From Halodesulfovibrio spirochaetisodalis (GTDB taxonomy: Bacteria; Desulfobacterota; Desulfovibrionia; Desulfovibrionales; Desulfovibrionaceae): DNA of 52,974 nucleotides. The translations under genes and the position numbers were made by a program. Numbering within the stretch: position 1 is the stretch's first letter; every line of letters begins with the position of its first letter. Below are positions 1 through 8,288 of this stretch, in pieces. The stretch is from assembly GCF_001672295.1 (NCBI RefSeq), contig NZ_JXMS01000027.1:1-52974 (forward strand). Reading direction: 5' to 3'. The notes beneath the pieces are model-generated. The model searched no databases. It was not told the origin of the DNA and worked only from the letters and a program-made list of their open reading frames with translations.

Positions 1-165
1 TCCAAAACGTGGCAACCACGCATTATTCCTTAGCTACATCTAAGCCTGCTTCGGATTTTTTAACGAAACTGTCTCGCGCAATTGTCTCAACACCAGCAGG
101 TTTGACAGCAGGAACCCTCAGGCATATTCCCACGTTTTTTCCAATTTTCTCTTTGCGGAGGGCTC

Positions 166-1536
166 ATGTCGCAAAAACTGTTACGCAATGCACTTATCTT
201 ATCCATGAATGACAAACGCGAGATGTTTGTTAACGGTGATATCCTTATTACTGGCGACCGCATCAGCGCTGTCGGCACAGTAGAACCCGAGCTAATCTCA
301 CCGGATGCTGAAGTCATTGACTGTACAGATTCCATCATTATTCCCGGTCTTATCAACACACATGTTCACTTGTGCCAACAACTCGGGCGTGGACTGGGAG
401 ACGATGTAGACCTCCTCACATGGCTGCATGAACGAACATGGCCCTACGAACTGGCTATGACAGAAGAAGACGTTGAAATTTCAGCTCTTGCCTGCTGTGC
501 AGAACTCATCCGCTCAGGTGTGACCTGCTTCGCAGAGCCAGGAGGACAACATGTGGACGCAATGGGACGGGCTGTCACAAAAGCCGGTATCAGAGGCATC
601 CTAGCCCGCTCCACCATGGACTGCGGTGAGGGAATTCCAGAAAACAAACAGGAAAGTACAGACGAAGCACTCAATATCCAGCTTGACCTAATCAAACGCT
701 GGAACGGCGCTGAAAACGATCGTATCCGTTGCTGGTTCGGGTTAAGAACCATCTTCAACAACTCCGATGAACTTATCGTGCGTACCAAGAAGCTTGCTGA
801 CGAAATGAACCTCGGCATTCATATGCACGTTGCTGAAATCAAAGAAGAGGTTGATTTTGTACGCAACACACGCGGTGCCACCACTGTCGAACACCTTGCA
901 AAGCTGGGTGCTCTCGGCCCGAACCTTCTTGCAGTACACACAGTGTGGCTTACTGAACGTGAAATTGAACTTTTTGCCGAGCACAATGTTAAAGTCTCAC
1001 ACAACCCGGGTGCAGCCATGCGTGTCCTTGGCTTTGCACCGGTTCCTGAAATGCTTAATAAAGGTGTTTGTGTGAGCATTGCGACGGACGGTGCACCATG
1101 CAACAACCGTATGGACATGCTGGACGAACTGTACCTGACTGCCCTTATCCATAAAGGCCGCACGCTTGACTCAACGACTGTTCCAGCGGAAACCATTCTT
1201 GAGATGGCAACTGTAAACGCTGCCAAGGCACTGTTGTGGGAGGATCAGATTGGCTCTTTGACTTCTGGGAAAAAGGCAGATCTCGCAATCATCAAACCTT
1301 CACTCAAACCGGGCTCTGTGCCAGTGCACGACCCTGTGTCCAGCCTTGTTTATTCAATGCACTCATCTAATGTGACGCATACCATGTGTGACGGGCAGTG
1401 GCTTATGAAGGATAAAGCTATTGTCACGTTCGACGAAAGCGCTCTTCTCGAAAAAGCACAACAGCATGCAGATTCCATCAGAGAACGTGCCGGAATACAG
1501 TTAAAACCACGCTTCCCTGTTGTGCGCGTCCGTTAA
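166..1536 (+). CDS. Amidohydrolase, MTA/SAH-deaminase or chlorohydrolase-like
   Basis: 456 aa metal-dependent hydrolase of the amidohydrolase superfamily (TIM barrel with flanking beta-sandwich). Visible signatures are the N-terminal PGLINTHVHL (HxH metal ligands), HMHVAE in the middle (third metal-ligand His), HTVW, SHNPGAAMR and ATDGAPCNN (metal-binding Asp), and a late GxxKxADLAI segment. These fit the branch containing 5-methylthioadenosine/S-adenosylhomocysteine deaminases and the TrzA/AtzA aminohydrolases, acting on purine- or triazine-like rings in the cytoplasm. The exact substrate cannot be read from sequence. Start: ATG at 166 follows GCGGAGGG at 155-162. It stands alone and is followed by a terminator-like hairpin. 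Confidence 0.85.
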   Translation: MSQKLLRNALILSMNDKREMFVNGDILITGDRISAVGTVEPELISPDAEVIDCTDSIIIPGLINTHVHLCQQLGRGLGDDVDLLTWLHERTWPYELAMTEEDVEISALACCAELIRSGVTCFAEPGGQHVDAMGRAVTKAGIRGILARSTMDCGEGIPENKQESTDEALNIQLDLIKRWNGAENDRIRCWFGLRTIFNNSDELIVRTKKLADEMNLGIHMHVAEIKEEVDFVRNTRGATTVEHLAKLGALGPNLLAVHTVWLTEREIELFAEHNVKVSHNPGAAMRVLGFAPVPEMLNKGVCVSIATDGAPCNNRMDMLDELYLTALIHKGRTLDSTTVPAETILEMATVNAAKALLWEDQIGSLTSGKKADLAIIKPSLKPGSVPVHDPVSSLVYSMHSSNVTHTMCDGQWLMKDKAIVTFDESALLEKAQQHADSIRERAGIQLKPRFPVVRVR

Positions 1537-1591
1537 CTCATGCATGTATCGTTCGCTGTTTTTGCATATAGCTATCAGCAACGCAAAAGTA

Positions 1592-1631
1592 GTAAAAAAA
1601 TACATGTGAAATACACATGCGTTTTTTTTAC
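1592..1631 (+). terminator. Intrinsic terminator after the amidohydrolase
   Basis: Stem CATGTG/CACATG (1603-1608 with 1614-1619), extended by an A-tract pairing with an eight-T run at 1622-1629. The A- and T-tracts make it potentially bidirectional. The 1537-1940 gap holds this hairpin, a second dyad and a third hairpin next to the RND gene, but no gene. Confidence 0.7.
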
Positions 1632-1767
1632 GATTAAAGTGACAAGGTTCGCTATCAGATTGAGACCATGTTAATCCCCCCTCCCCTTAAAGCAATATTC
1701 CCCCATCCTACGCATAAATTATTCTTGAGATTCTAACACAACAGTGCGCAAACGTATCATTAACCAG

Positions 1768-1796
1768 AAAGCCCATGTGAAATTCACATGGGCTTT
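1768..1796. terminator. Perfect 14-bp dyad, terminator-like
   Basis: A 29-nt perfect dyad: 14 nt on each side of a single central A. It shares its CATGTGAAAT...CACATG core with the terminator at 1592-1631. The flanking T-run is only three bases, so termination strength is doubtful. It lies between convergent genes. Confidence 0.45.
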
Positions 1797-1904
1797 GTCG
1801 CAGATAAGGGCTCGAGGAGAGCGTAACTACTAAGGGGGAGGAGTTACTGTCCCTTTCTGCCTAGTGCATGGTTAGGAAAATATAAGTCCCGCCTGAAATT
1901 ACAA

Positions 1905-1936
1905 TTCAGGGAGTACCAGAACTGGCACTCCCTGAA
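1905..1936 (-). terminator. Hairpin just after the RND gene stop
   Basis: TTCAGGGAGTACC (1905-1917) pairs with GGCACTCCCTGAA (1924-1936) with one mismatch, beginning five bases past the stop codon of the efflux gene. There is no clean T-run on the minus strand, so it may be a weak terminator or a 3'-end stabiliser. Confidence 0.5.
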
Positions 1937-1940
1937 GGAA

Positions 1941-4900
1941 TTACGCTACCTGTTCTCGAATCTTAAACAGGATTACATACAGTGTTGGTACAACAATAAG
2001 CGTTAACACGGTTGCGAAAGTAAGACCTGCCATAATTGTTACAGCCATTGATACAAAGAATGCATCGGCAAGCAGCGGGAGCATGCCAAGTACTGTTGTA
2101 CTCGCTGCCATCATAACAGGACGGACACGACTTACTGAAGCATCAAGCACCGCTGTAAACGGCTCCTTGCCCTCACGTATCTGCAAGTTTATTTCATCCA
2201 GCAATACAATTGCGTTTTTAATGAGCATCCCCATAAGGCTCAGGAAGCCAAGCAACGCCATAAAGCCGAATGGCTGCCCTGCCCCAAGGAGTCCCCACGC
2301 AACACCGATGATTGCAAGCGGAACAGTTAGCCAGATGATAAGCGGCTCCCGCAGAGAGTTAAACAATCCGATTGTGATAAGAATCATCAACACAATTGTT
2401 GTAGGAATGGTTGCAAACAACCCTGCCTGCGCCTTTGTGGAGTCCTCGTACTCACCGCCCCATTCCATAGTGTATCCAGCAGGAAGCGGTATTGCTTCAA
2501 TGTCGGCACGAAGCTCTGCAAATAACGCAGTCGGCTGTCCAACTTTTGCTTCACATGACACAGTAATGGTCGGCTTTCTGTTTCTTCTATGTACCGCGTT
2601 ATTCTGAAACTCAGTTTTAAACTCAGAAACGAGCTGCCCGAGTGGAATCATACTGTTGGACACCGGACTGAACACCTGCACAGAGTTCATTGAGCCTGCA
2701 TCTGTTCTTTCGTCTGCCGGAGGACGCATTACGATCGGAAGAAGTGTATCATCTTCACGGTAGGTACCAACAGCAGTACCAACGTATGCCCCTTTCAGTG
2801 CTTTTGCGATATCAGGACGGTCGAGTCCTGCGCGGCGAACAGCTTGCTCGTTCAACACCGGAACAATAACTTTGGCTTTCTGTCGCCAGTTGTCGCGGAT
2901 ACCACGGGAGTTACTATGTGACGCAAAAATAGCCTGTGCTCTCCTAGACAACTCTCTGAGAACCTCAGGATCTGAACCGGAGAAACGCACTTCGATCGGG
3001 TCATCACGCCCAGGGCCAAGACGAACTTTTTTGAATTTAAAAAAGGCTTCAGGAAACGTATTACTTGCATACGTTCTGTATTCGTCAATCATTGCCGGAA
3101 CATCATGATAGTCCTTAACCGTAACAATCAACTGTCCGTAGTTCGAATAATTCTGCTCAGGGTTATATACGAGCATAAATCGAGGCGCACCAGCCCCAAC
3201 GAAGGTTGAGGTAAATACCACGCGCTTATCTTGAGCAAGCTTCTTCTCGAGGATTTTCAAATCACCATTTACAGCACTCAGATCTGACCCTTCAGGCTTC
3301 CAGACATCGATAAAGAACTGTGGCTGTGTGGATGCCGGAAAGAACATCTGATCCACATATTGCATTGCATAACCGGAAACAAACATCAGCCCAAGCAACG
3401 ATGCAACGGTAAGCCATCTAAAGTTAAGGCAGAAACGCAGGCAGCTCCGGTATGCACGGAACAAGAAACTTCCGTACGGATCAACATCTTCACCACCATC
3501 TTTTTTATGCAAAAACATTTCGCATAAAAGTGGTGTAATGGTCAGGGCTGTTACCCAGCTCAGCATCAGCGAAATAAGCAATACCCAGAACAAAGAGCCA
3601 CAGTATTCACCAGTGGAGTCACTGGAAAGACCGATAGCAGCAAAAGCCAAGACTGCAACCACAGTCGCACCAAGCAGCGGCCACATGTTCTGCGAGACAA
3701 CAGCGCGTGCTGCCGCCAACTTGTTCTCGCCCTGCTGAATTCGTATAAGCATGCCTTCTGTGACAACAATGGCGTTATCAACCAGCATTCCCAATGCAAT
3801 AATCAAGGCACCCAGAGAAATCCTTTGAAGCTGGATATCCATCATCTTCATAAAGATAAAAGAGCCGCACACCGTAATCAACAATACGGCACCAATAAGC
3901 AGACCACTTCGCAGTCCCATAAAGATCATAAGAATAACAACTACGATGCCGACAGCTTCAAGCAAGCTGATCGCAAAGCCGTCAACAGCTTTTGTTACGT
4001 AATCCGGCTGGAAATAAATCGGTTCAATCTGGAACCCGACAGGAGTAGAGGCATCAAGCTCTGCCAGGCGGGCTGTTACACGTTCACCAAGGTCAACAAT
4101 GTTACCACCCGAGGCAAGAGAAACACCGACTGCGAGAGCGCGCTTACCGTTCTGTCGCATAATGTTTGTGGAAGGTTCGATATACCCACGGGTAATCTCC
4201 GCAAGATCCTGCAGGTAAACAAGCTTACCGGAAGAAGAGTCTGTTATGTAAATGTCACCCAGCGCTTCTACAGAGGTAATTCCGCCCGAGGGAGATATAC
4301 GAATGTATTCGCTACCCACATGAACATTACCGGAGTCAGCAACAAGGTTTCGCTGCTGCAGTGCATTCATGATTGATTGCGTGGACACACCCAGTTGACG
4401 CAACTTAGCGCGGGGGATTTCAATAAATACAGCTTCCTGCTGGTCACCCCAGACCGTTACTTTTGCGACATCCTTGATGAGCTGCAGCTCTTTACGTAAA
4501 AAGGTAACGTAATCCTGAAGCTCTTTATATGAATACCCCTCCGCGGTGATTGAGTACAAAATGCCGTACACATCACCAAAGTCGTCAACAACAACAGAGG
4601 ACTGCGCTCCTGGAGGTAAGTTCTTTTGAGCATCGCCAACCTTTCTGCGCAACTCATCCCATACTTGAGGGAGTGTTTCTTTGTCATAGCTATCTTTTAT
4701 TTCAACAGTGACAATAGATTTACCCGGAGTTGATACAGAGGTAATTTTATCAAGCTGTGCAAGCTGCTGGATCGCACTTTCAATCGGTTCAGATACTTCT
4801 GATGCAACTTCTTCCGCGGTTGCCCCCGGATATGTTGTTACAACCAGCGCCTGTTTAATGGTAAATTCAGGATCTTCTAATCGCCCCATGGACTGATATG

Positions 4901-4982
4901 CGAACAGCCCACCAACAATAAGTACTACGGTCAGAGTAAGCGTTGTTACACGCTTACTGATCGCCCATTCTCCGATACTCAT
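1941..4982 (-). CDS. RND-family efflux permease (AcrB-like)
   Basis: 1013 aa inner-membrane proton-driven multidrug exporter subunit. It has a short cytoplasmic N-terminus, a first membrane segment (TLTLTVVLIVGGLFAYQSMG), a first large periplasmic loop with the YPGATAEEVASEV segment, TM2-TM6 with ALGMLVDNAIVVTEG (TM4 proton-relay Asp followed by Asn), a second periplasmic loop, and a final TM bundle with LLGFLSLMGMLIKNAIVLLDE. Length is normal for the HAE-type RND group. It is the second gene of an operon, five bases after the adaptor gene. No TolC-type outer-membrane gene is adjacent, so the pump must borrow one. Regulation is probably by the divergent sigma54 activator through the promoter at 6411-6426. 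Confidence 0.93.
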   Translation of the reverse strand: MSIGEWAISKRVTTLTLTVVLIVGGLFAYQSMGRLEDPEFTIKQALVVTTYPGATAEEVASEVSEPIESAIQQLAQLDKITSVSTPGKSIVTVEIKDSYDKETLPQVWDELRRKVGDAQKNLPPGAQSSVVVDDFGDVYGILYSITAEGYSYKELQDYVTFLRKELQLIKDVAKVTVWGDQQEAVFIEIPRAKLRQLGVSTQSIMNALQQRNLVADSGNVHVGSEYIRISPSGGITSVEALGDIYITDSSSGKLVYLQDLAEITRGYIEPSTNIMRQNGKRALAVGVSLASGGNIVDLGERVTARLAELDASTPVGFQIEPIYFQPDYVTKAVDGFAISLLEAVGIVVVILMIFMGLRSGLLIGAVLLITVCGSFIFMKMMDIQLQRISLGALIIALGMLVDNAIVVTEGMLIRIQQGENKLAAARAVVSQNMWPLLGATVVAVLAFAAIGLSSDSTGEYCGSLFWVLLISLMLSWVTALTITPLLCEMFLHKKDGGEDVDPYGSFLFRAYRSCLRFCLNFRWLTVASLLGLMFVSGYAMQYVDQMFFPASTQPQFFIDVWKPEGSDLSAVNGDLKILEKKLAQDKRVVFTSTFVGAGAPRFMLVYNPEQNYSNYGQLIVTVKDYHDVPAMIDEYRTYASNTFPEAFFKFKKVRLGPGRDDPIEVRFSGSDPEVLRELSRRAQAIFASHSNSRGIRDNWRQKAKVIVPVLNEQAVRRAGLDRPDIAKALKGAYVGTAVGTYREDDTLLPIVMRPPADERTDAGSMNSVQVFSPVSNSMIPLGQLVSEFKTEFQNNAVHRRNRKPTITVSCEAKVGQPTALFAELRADIEAIPLPAGYTMEWGGEYEDSTKAQAGLFATIPTTIVLMILITIGLFNSLREPLIIWLTVPLAIIGVAWGLLGAGQPFGFMALLGFLSLMGMLIKNAIVLLDEINLQIREGKEPFTAVLDASVSRVRPVMMAASTTVLGMLPLLADAFFVSMAVTIMAGLTFATVLTLIVVPTLYVILFKIREQVA

Positions 4983-4987
4983 GGCAG

Positions 4988-6115
4988 CTATTCTCCAATC
5001 TCACCCTGCAGCACACGCACAGTTTGTCCTTCTTGAAGGTAGTGAACACCCGCAGTTACAACCTGTGCTCCAAAATCAAGACCGGATTTGAGGAGATAGT
5101 CATCCTGCTGCATTGCACCAAGAACAACAGAAGTCCGTTTTACGGTATTGTCTTTTTGAACAACCCACACAAAAGGGTTTTGTGCTTCATCAACTGCGAC
5201 AGCACTTACAGGAATTCGTACCCCATCCCCCTGATTCGCAGAATCACCCGGTAAGTATCCGATAACTTCAGCGGTCATACCTGAATAAATGTTTACACCT
5301 TCCGGCTGTGGAAGTGTAACTGTTACAGTGTAGGTTCTTGTTGCCGCGTTAGCAGTTGTCTCAAATTCTTTAAGAGTTGCTTCGTACAGACTATCCGGCA
5401 TAGCAGCAAAACGGACAGAAGGTTTAGGAGCATCCTTTTTAGATTTGAGAAGAGCAATAATCAGCTCAGGCACTTCAACTTCAACATCAAGATGTTCCAC
5501 ATCATCCAGACGTACAATACGTTGCTGAGCCTGAACGTTTTCGAAGTTCTTCACGTAGGTCTGTGCAACCACACCGTCAAACGGAGCGCGGAGCTCAGTA
5601 TACTCTAAATTCAAGCGAGCCTGCTCGCGCTGCTGCTCAAGCTGCTTTACCTGAGCACGTGCATTTTCAAAACTACTGTGCGCACTGTCATAGGTTGCCT
5701 TGGAAACAATATCATCCTTCAGCAACACAGAATTACGTTTAAAATTCAACTCAGCTTCAACTAAAGATGCACGAGCTCCTTCCAGCTGAGAATCAAGGCC
5801 GCGCAGCTGGGTTTGAAAATCGCTGGTATCAAGTGTCGCAATTGTCTGTCCGCGCTCAACTCTTTCGCCAGCCTTCACAAGCAGCTCTTTCAACTGCCCT
5901 GCTACACGAAAACCAATTTCAGCTTTTTCACCTGCAACAACTGTCCCCGGAAAGACTCTTTCCACATATCCAGCATCGCTATTAACTGTGATCACCTTTA
6001 CAGGCTTAACAACCACTGTTTCCTCAACAGCTTTGTCGCTGTTACAGCCTTGAAGAACCAATAGCAGTAATCCTGCAATAACAAATACTAAACTTTTAAC
6101 GTTCAAACGTTCCAT
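4988..6115 (-). CDS. RND periplasmic adaptor (membrane fusion lipoprotein)
   Basis: 375 aa. The start is ATG at 6115, preceded by GGGGAG (6122-6127); a longer open frame upstream has no ribosome site. The signal peptide ends in a lipobox (LQGC, Cys24), so it is a lipid-anchored periplasmic adaptor. Order: beta-barrel/lipoyl half (GTVVAGEKAEIGFRVAG, VKAGERVERGQTIATLD), a coiled-coil hairpin rich in E/Q/R (about 115-180), the second lipoyl half (LRAPFDGVVAQTYV) and a C-terminal membrane-proximal domain. It bridges the permease encoded directly downstream to an outer-membrane channel. A 285-nt predicted leader with several hairpins separates the sigma54 promoter from the start. Confidence 0.9.
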   Translation of the reverse strand: MERLNVKSLVFVIAGLLLLVLQGCNSDKAVEETVVVKPVKVITVNSDAGYVERVFPGTVVAGEKAEIGFRVAGQLKELLVKAGERVERGQTIATLDTSDFQTQLRGLDSQLEGARASLVEAELNFKRNSVLLKDDIVSKATYDSAHSSFENARAQVKQLEQQREQARLNLEYTELRAPFDGVVAQTYVKNFENVQAQQRIVRLDDVEHLDVEVEVPELIIALLKSKKDAPKPSVRFAAMPDSLYEATLKEFETTANAATRTYTVTVTLPQPEGVNIYSGMTAEVIGYLPGDSANQGDGVRIPVSAVAVDEAQNPFVWVVQKDNTVKRTSVVLGAMQQDDYLLKSGLDFGAQVVTAGVHYLQEGQTVRVLQGEIGE

Positions 6116-6133
6116 GAAATGCTCCCCAGCAAA

Positions 6134-6169
6134 TACAGCACCTCTCCTCGAGTTATTAAAGGTGCTGTA
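6134..6169 (-). promoter_or_regulatory. 10-bp hairpin directly upstream of the adaptor RBS
   Basis: TACAGCACCT (6134-6143) and AGGTGCTGTA (6160-6169) form a perfect 10-bp stem in the mRNA leader, seven nucleotides upstream of the Shine-Dalgarno site. It is followed further upstream by a 6-bp GC-rich hairpin (about 6266-6282). It could affect leader stability or translation; the function is not known. Confidence 0.45.
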
Positions 6170-6410
6170 ATCATGAATGTATAGTGTTAAAAACAAGGGT
6201 GATATAGATCTGGTCATTCCATAACAGCCCGTTTCAAAAATAAAAAAGACTGCCGAAAGGTCCGATGCGGGAACCTCCCGCAAAATAACAGTTGTTGTAT
6301 CGCACTCCCGTTGATTGACTCATCGTCGATCAACACGGCGAATCGTAAGCCTTCATCAACAACCTGATGATAATGTGTTGTTTTTTTAATTTCGGCAGCT
6401 GGCGTATAAA

Positions 6411-6426
6411 AGCAATCTGCATGCCA
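6411..6426 (-). promoter_or_regulatory. Sigma54 (-24/-12) promoter of the RND operon
   Basis: On the minus strand the sequence reads TGGCATGCAGATTGCT, matching the RpoN consensus TGGCACG-N4-TTGCW at all key positions, with GG and GC separated by exactly 10 nt. Predicted start is near 6400, giving a leader of about 285 nt before the adaptor ATG. A sigma54 activator gene lies immediately divergent, which strongly supports the assignment. Confidence 0.8.
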
Positions 6427-6486
6427 AAAAAATATTTCCAAAAAATGAGCACGTTACAACTAAAAAGAATCGTACCCCATCAAAAA

Positions 6487-6523
6487 CTGTTGTATTTAAC
6501 AGATTGGCTGTTATATTTAACAG
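6487..6523. promoter_or_regulatory. Tandem upstream activator sites
   Basis: Two near-identical 16-bp dyads, CTGTTGTATTTAACAG (6487-6502) and CTGTTATATTTAACAG (6508-6523), start 21 bp apart, i.e. two helical turns on the same DNA face. They lie about 60-100 bp upstream of the RND -24 element and just upstream of the activator gene. This is the expected geometry for an enhancer bound by the Fis-type HTH of the activator at 6575, and suggests autoregulation. Confidence 0.7.
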
Positions 6524-6532
6524 AACATAAAA

Positions 6533-6554
6533 AAGCTGCCATATATGACAGCTT
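6533..6554 (+). promoter_or_regulatory. Dyad in the activator gene leader
   Basis: AAGCTG (6533-6538) and CAGCTT (6549-6554) flank an AT-rich centre, ending 20 bp before the activator start codon. It could be a third, divergent regulator site or an mRNA hairpin. Only the symmetry is seen directly. Confidence 0.4.
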
Positions 6555-6574
6555 CTCTTTTGTGCGGGGGAACT

Positions 6575-8158
6575 ATGCCACAAACCGATTTTTTTAAAAG
6601 CGTTACCCAAATAACGTGCTCAACACTCAACCTGCAAAAGGCCATTACTGACCTATATCGTTTTTTGCAGGACAGAGTACCTGTAGATGCCATCAGCTTT
6701 GACACCTATGATGATGAAAAACAGATACTGCACAACATCATTTCAATGCACAAAGGAGAGCAACGATTAGTCGCTGATCTAAAAGTCAACGACGACCTCC
6801 ACGAACTGTTTATGGCGGATGCCAATAACGACAGTCTTCTCTCTGATTACATTCCCAACTCCGCAGAACTGGAGATATCTGAACAGGTGACAAAACGTTT
6901 CAGTTCACGAATTTTTTCTGGTGTAATCTGCTACTTGCGCATTGAAGGGGAAATACTCGGTGTAGCAGGCATTACGCGTGATGTTCCAAATGCATTTAGT
7001 AATGAAGAGGTGGAATTACTTTCATCGCTAACTGTTCCGCTAACTATTGCTCTCGTAAATGCTCTGCGCTTTGACGAACTCAAAGCTGTGAAAGATCAGT
7101 TGCAAGATGACAACAAATTCTTGCAACGGGAACTTGCCAAGCAAGCCGGAGAAACCGTTATTGGTGCCAACTCTGGCCTCAAAACAACGCTCAACATGCT
7201 ATCGCAGGTGGCAAACACAGATGTTCCTGTCATGCTTTTGGGGGAAACAGGCGTCGGCAAGGAAGTTCTCGCAAACGCACTGCACCGCATGTCTCCAAGA
7301 CGTGACAGCCCATTCATAACTGTAAACTGTGGTGCCATACCAGAATCACTCGTAGACAGCGTTCTATTCGGGCATGAAAAAGGTGCCTTTACCGGAGCCG
7401 GACAACAACGAAAAGGTCGTTTTGAGCGTGCTAATGGCGGTACACTTCTCCTTGATGAAATAGGAGAACTACCACTGGACGCTCAGGTCAGACTACTACG
7501 CGTACTGCAAGAAAAGAAAATAGAACGCGTCGGTGGCGATACAGAAATCCCTATTGATGCCCGTATTATTGCTGCCACTCATAGAGATTTGAATAAATTG
7601 GTTGAGGAAGGAAAATTTCGCGAAGATTTATGGTTTAGGCTAAGTGCGTTTCCAGTCGTCATACCACCACTCCGAGAACGTAAAGATGATCTGCCATTAC
7701 TTCTTGCGCACTTTTTACGAAGCTGTTCAGCAAAGCTTGGAATTTCACCACCACCTGTAACACTGGAAGGTGTGGATAATATCAACAACTATCACTGGCC
7801 GGGAAACGTCAGGGAAATGCACAACGTAGTTGAACGACAAATTATCCTGAGCCAAGGTGAGCCACTCACATTTGCATCACTTGCGACATCTAGCAAAAAG
7901 TCGCAACCTGCACCTGAGCCTTCTGTGACAATAGATATTGCGGACTCAACCGACGCATTAATTCCAACTTTCCCAGTATCCCCTGCATCATTTCCCACGC
8001 TGGATGAAGTAACCCGCATGTATATTGAAAAAGCCCTGCAGCATTGCAAAGGGAAAATTGAAGGGACAGACGGAGCCGCAGCGCTGTTGGGGATTAACCC
8101 TTCCACTTTGCGACACCGAATGCGCAAGCTCAACATTACATTCGGTAAAAAACGATAA
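6575..8158 (+). CDS. Sigma54-dependent enhancer-binding transcriptional activator
   Basis: 527 aa. Start at ATG 6575 after GCGGGGG; an in-frame ATG 30 nt upstream lacks a ribosome site. Domains: an N-terminal GAF-like sensor (about 15-165), an AAA+ sigma54-interaction domain with Walker A GETGVGKE (223-230), GAFTGA (270-275, the sigma54-contact loop) and Walker B GGTLLLDEIGELP (288-300), then a linker and a C-terminal Fis-type helix-turn-helix (GAAALLGINPSTLRHRMRKL). There is no receiver domain, so the signal is likely sensed directly by the GAF domain. It is divergent from the RND operon and is its probable activator; the ligand is unknown but may be a pump substrate. Confidence 0.92.
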   Translation: MPQTDFFKSVTQITCSTLNLQKAITDLYRFLQDRVPVDAISFDTYDDEKQILHNIISMHKGEQRLVADLKVNDDLHELFMADANNDSLLSDYIPNSAELEISEQVTKRFSSRIFSGVICYLRIEGEILGVAGITRDVPNAFSNEEVELLSSLTVPLTIALVNALRFDELKAVKDQLQDDNKFLQRELAKQAGETVIGANSGLKTTLNMLSQVANTDVPVMLLGETGVGKEVLANALHRMSPRRDSPFITVNCGAIPESLVDSVLFGHEKGAFTGAGQQRKGRFERANGGTLLLDEIGELPLDAQVRLLRVLQEKKIERVGGDTEIPIDARIIAATHRDLNKLVEEGKFREDLWFRLSAFPVVIPPLRERKDDLPLLLAHFLRSCSAKLGISPPPVTLEGVDNINNYHWPGNVREMHNVVERQIILSQGEPLTFASLATSSKKSQPAPEPSVTIDIADSTDALIPTFPVSPASFPTLDEVTRMYIEKALQHCKGKIEGTDGAAALLGINPSTLRHRMRKLNITFGKKR

Positions 8159-8228
8159 CAGCATCAGGATATCTGCCGACAACTTGCTATCCATACGACC
8201 AAGCACTGGTACAGCAAAAGGGTACAAG

Positions 8229-8276
8229 AAAGCCTAGCCCTCACACTCTTTTTGAGTGCGAAGGCTAGGCTTTTTC
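8229..8276. terminator. Bidirectional terminator between convergent genes
   Basis: Long stem AAAGCCTAGCC...GGCTAGGC with an inner TCACACTC/GAGTGCGA stem and a T-run on the plus side (8271-8275). On the minus strand the paired AAA becomes a short T-tract. It separates the activator from the convergent peroxiredoxin. Confidence 0.8.
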
Positions 8277-8288
8277 ATTTACATTTAT

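Noticed and set aside
1-165. Open frame from GTG at 9, and a possible C-terminal fragment ending at a TAG at 31-33
   Set aside because: Neither resembles a known protein; the former overlaps the amidohydrolase start and has no ribosome site. A gene ending here cannot be told from chance.
6214-6597. Overlapping small frames on both strands in the RND/activator intergenic region
   Set aside because: They overlie a consensus sigma54 promoter, activator sites and leader hairpins.
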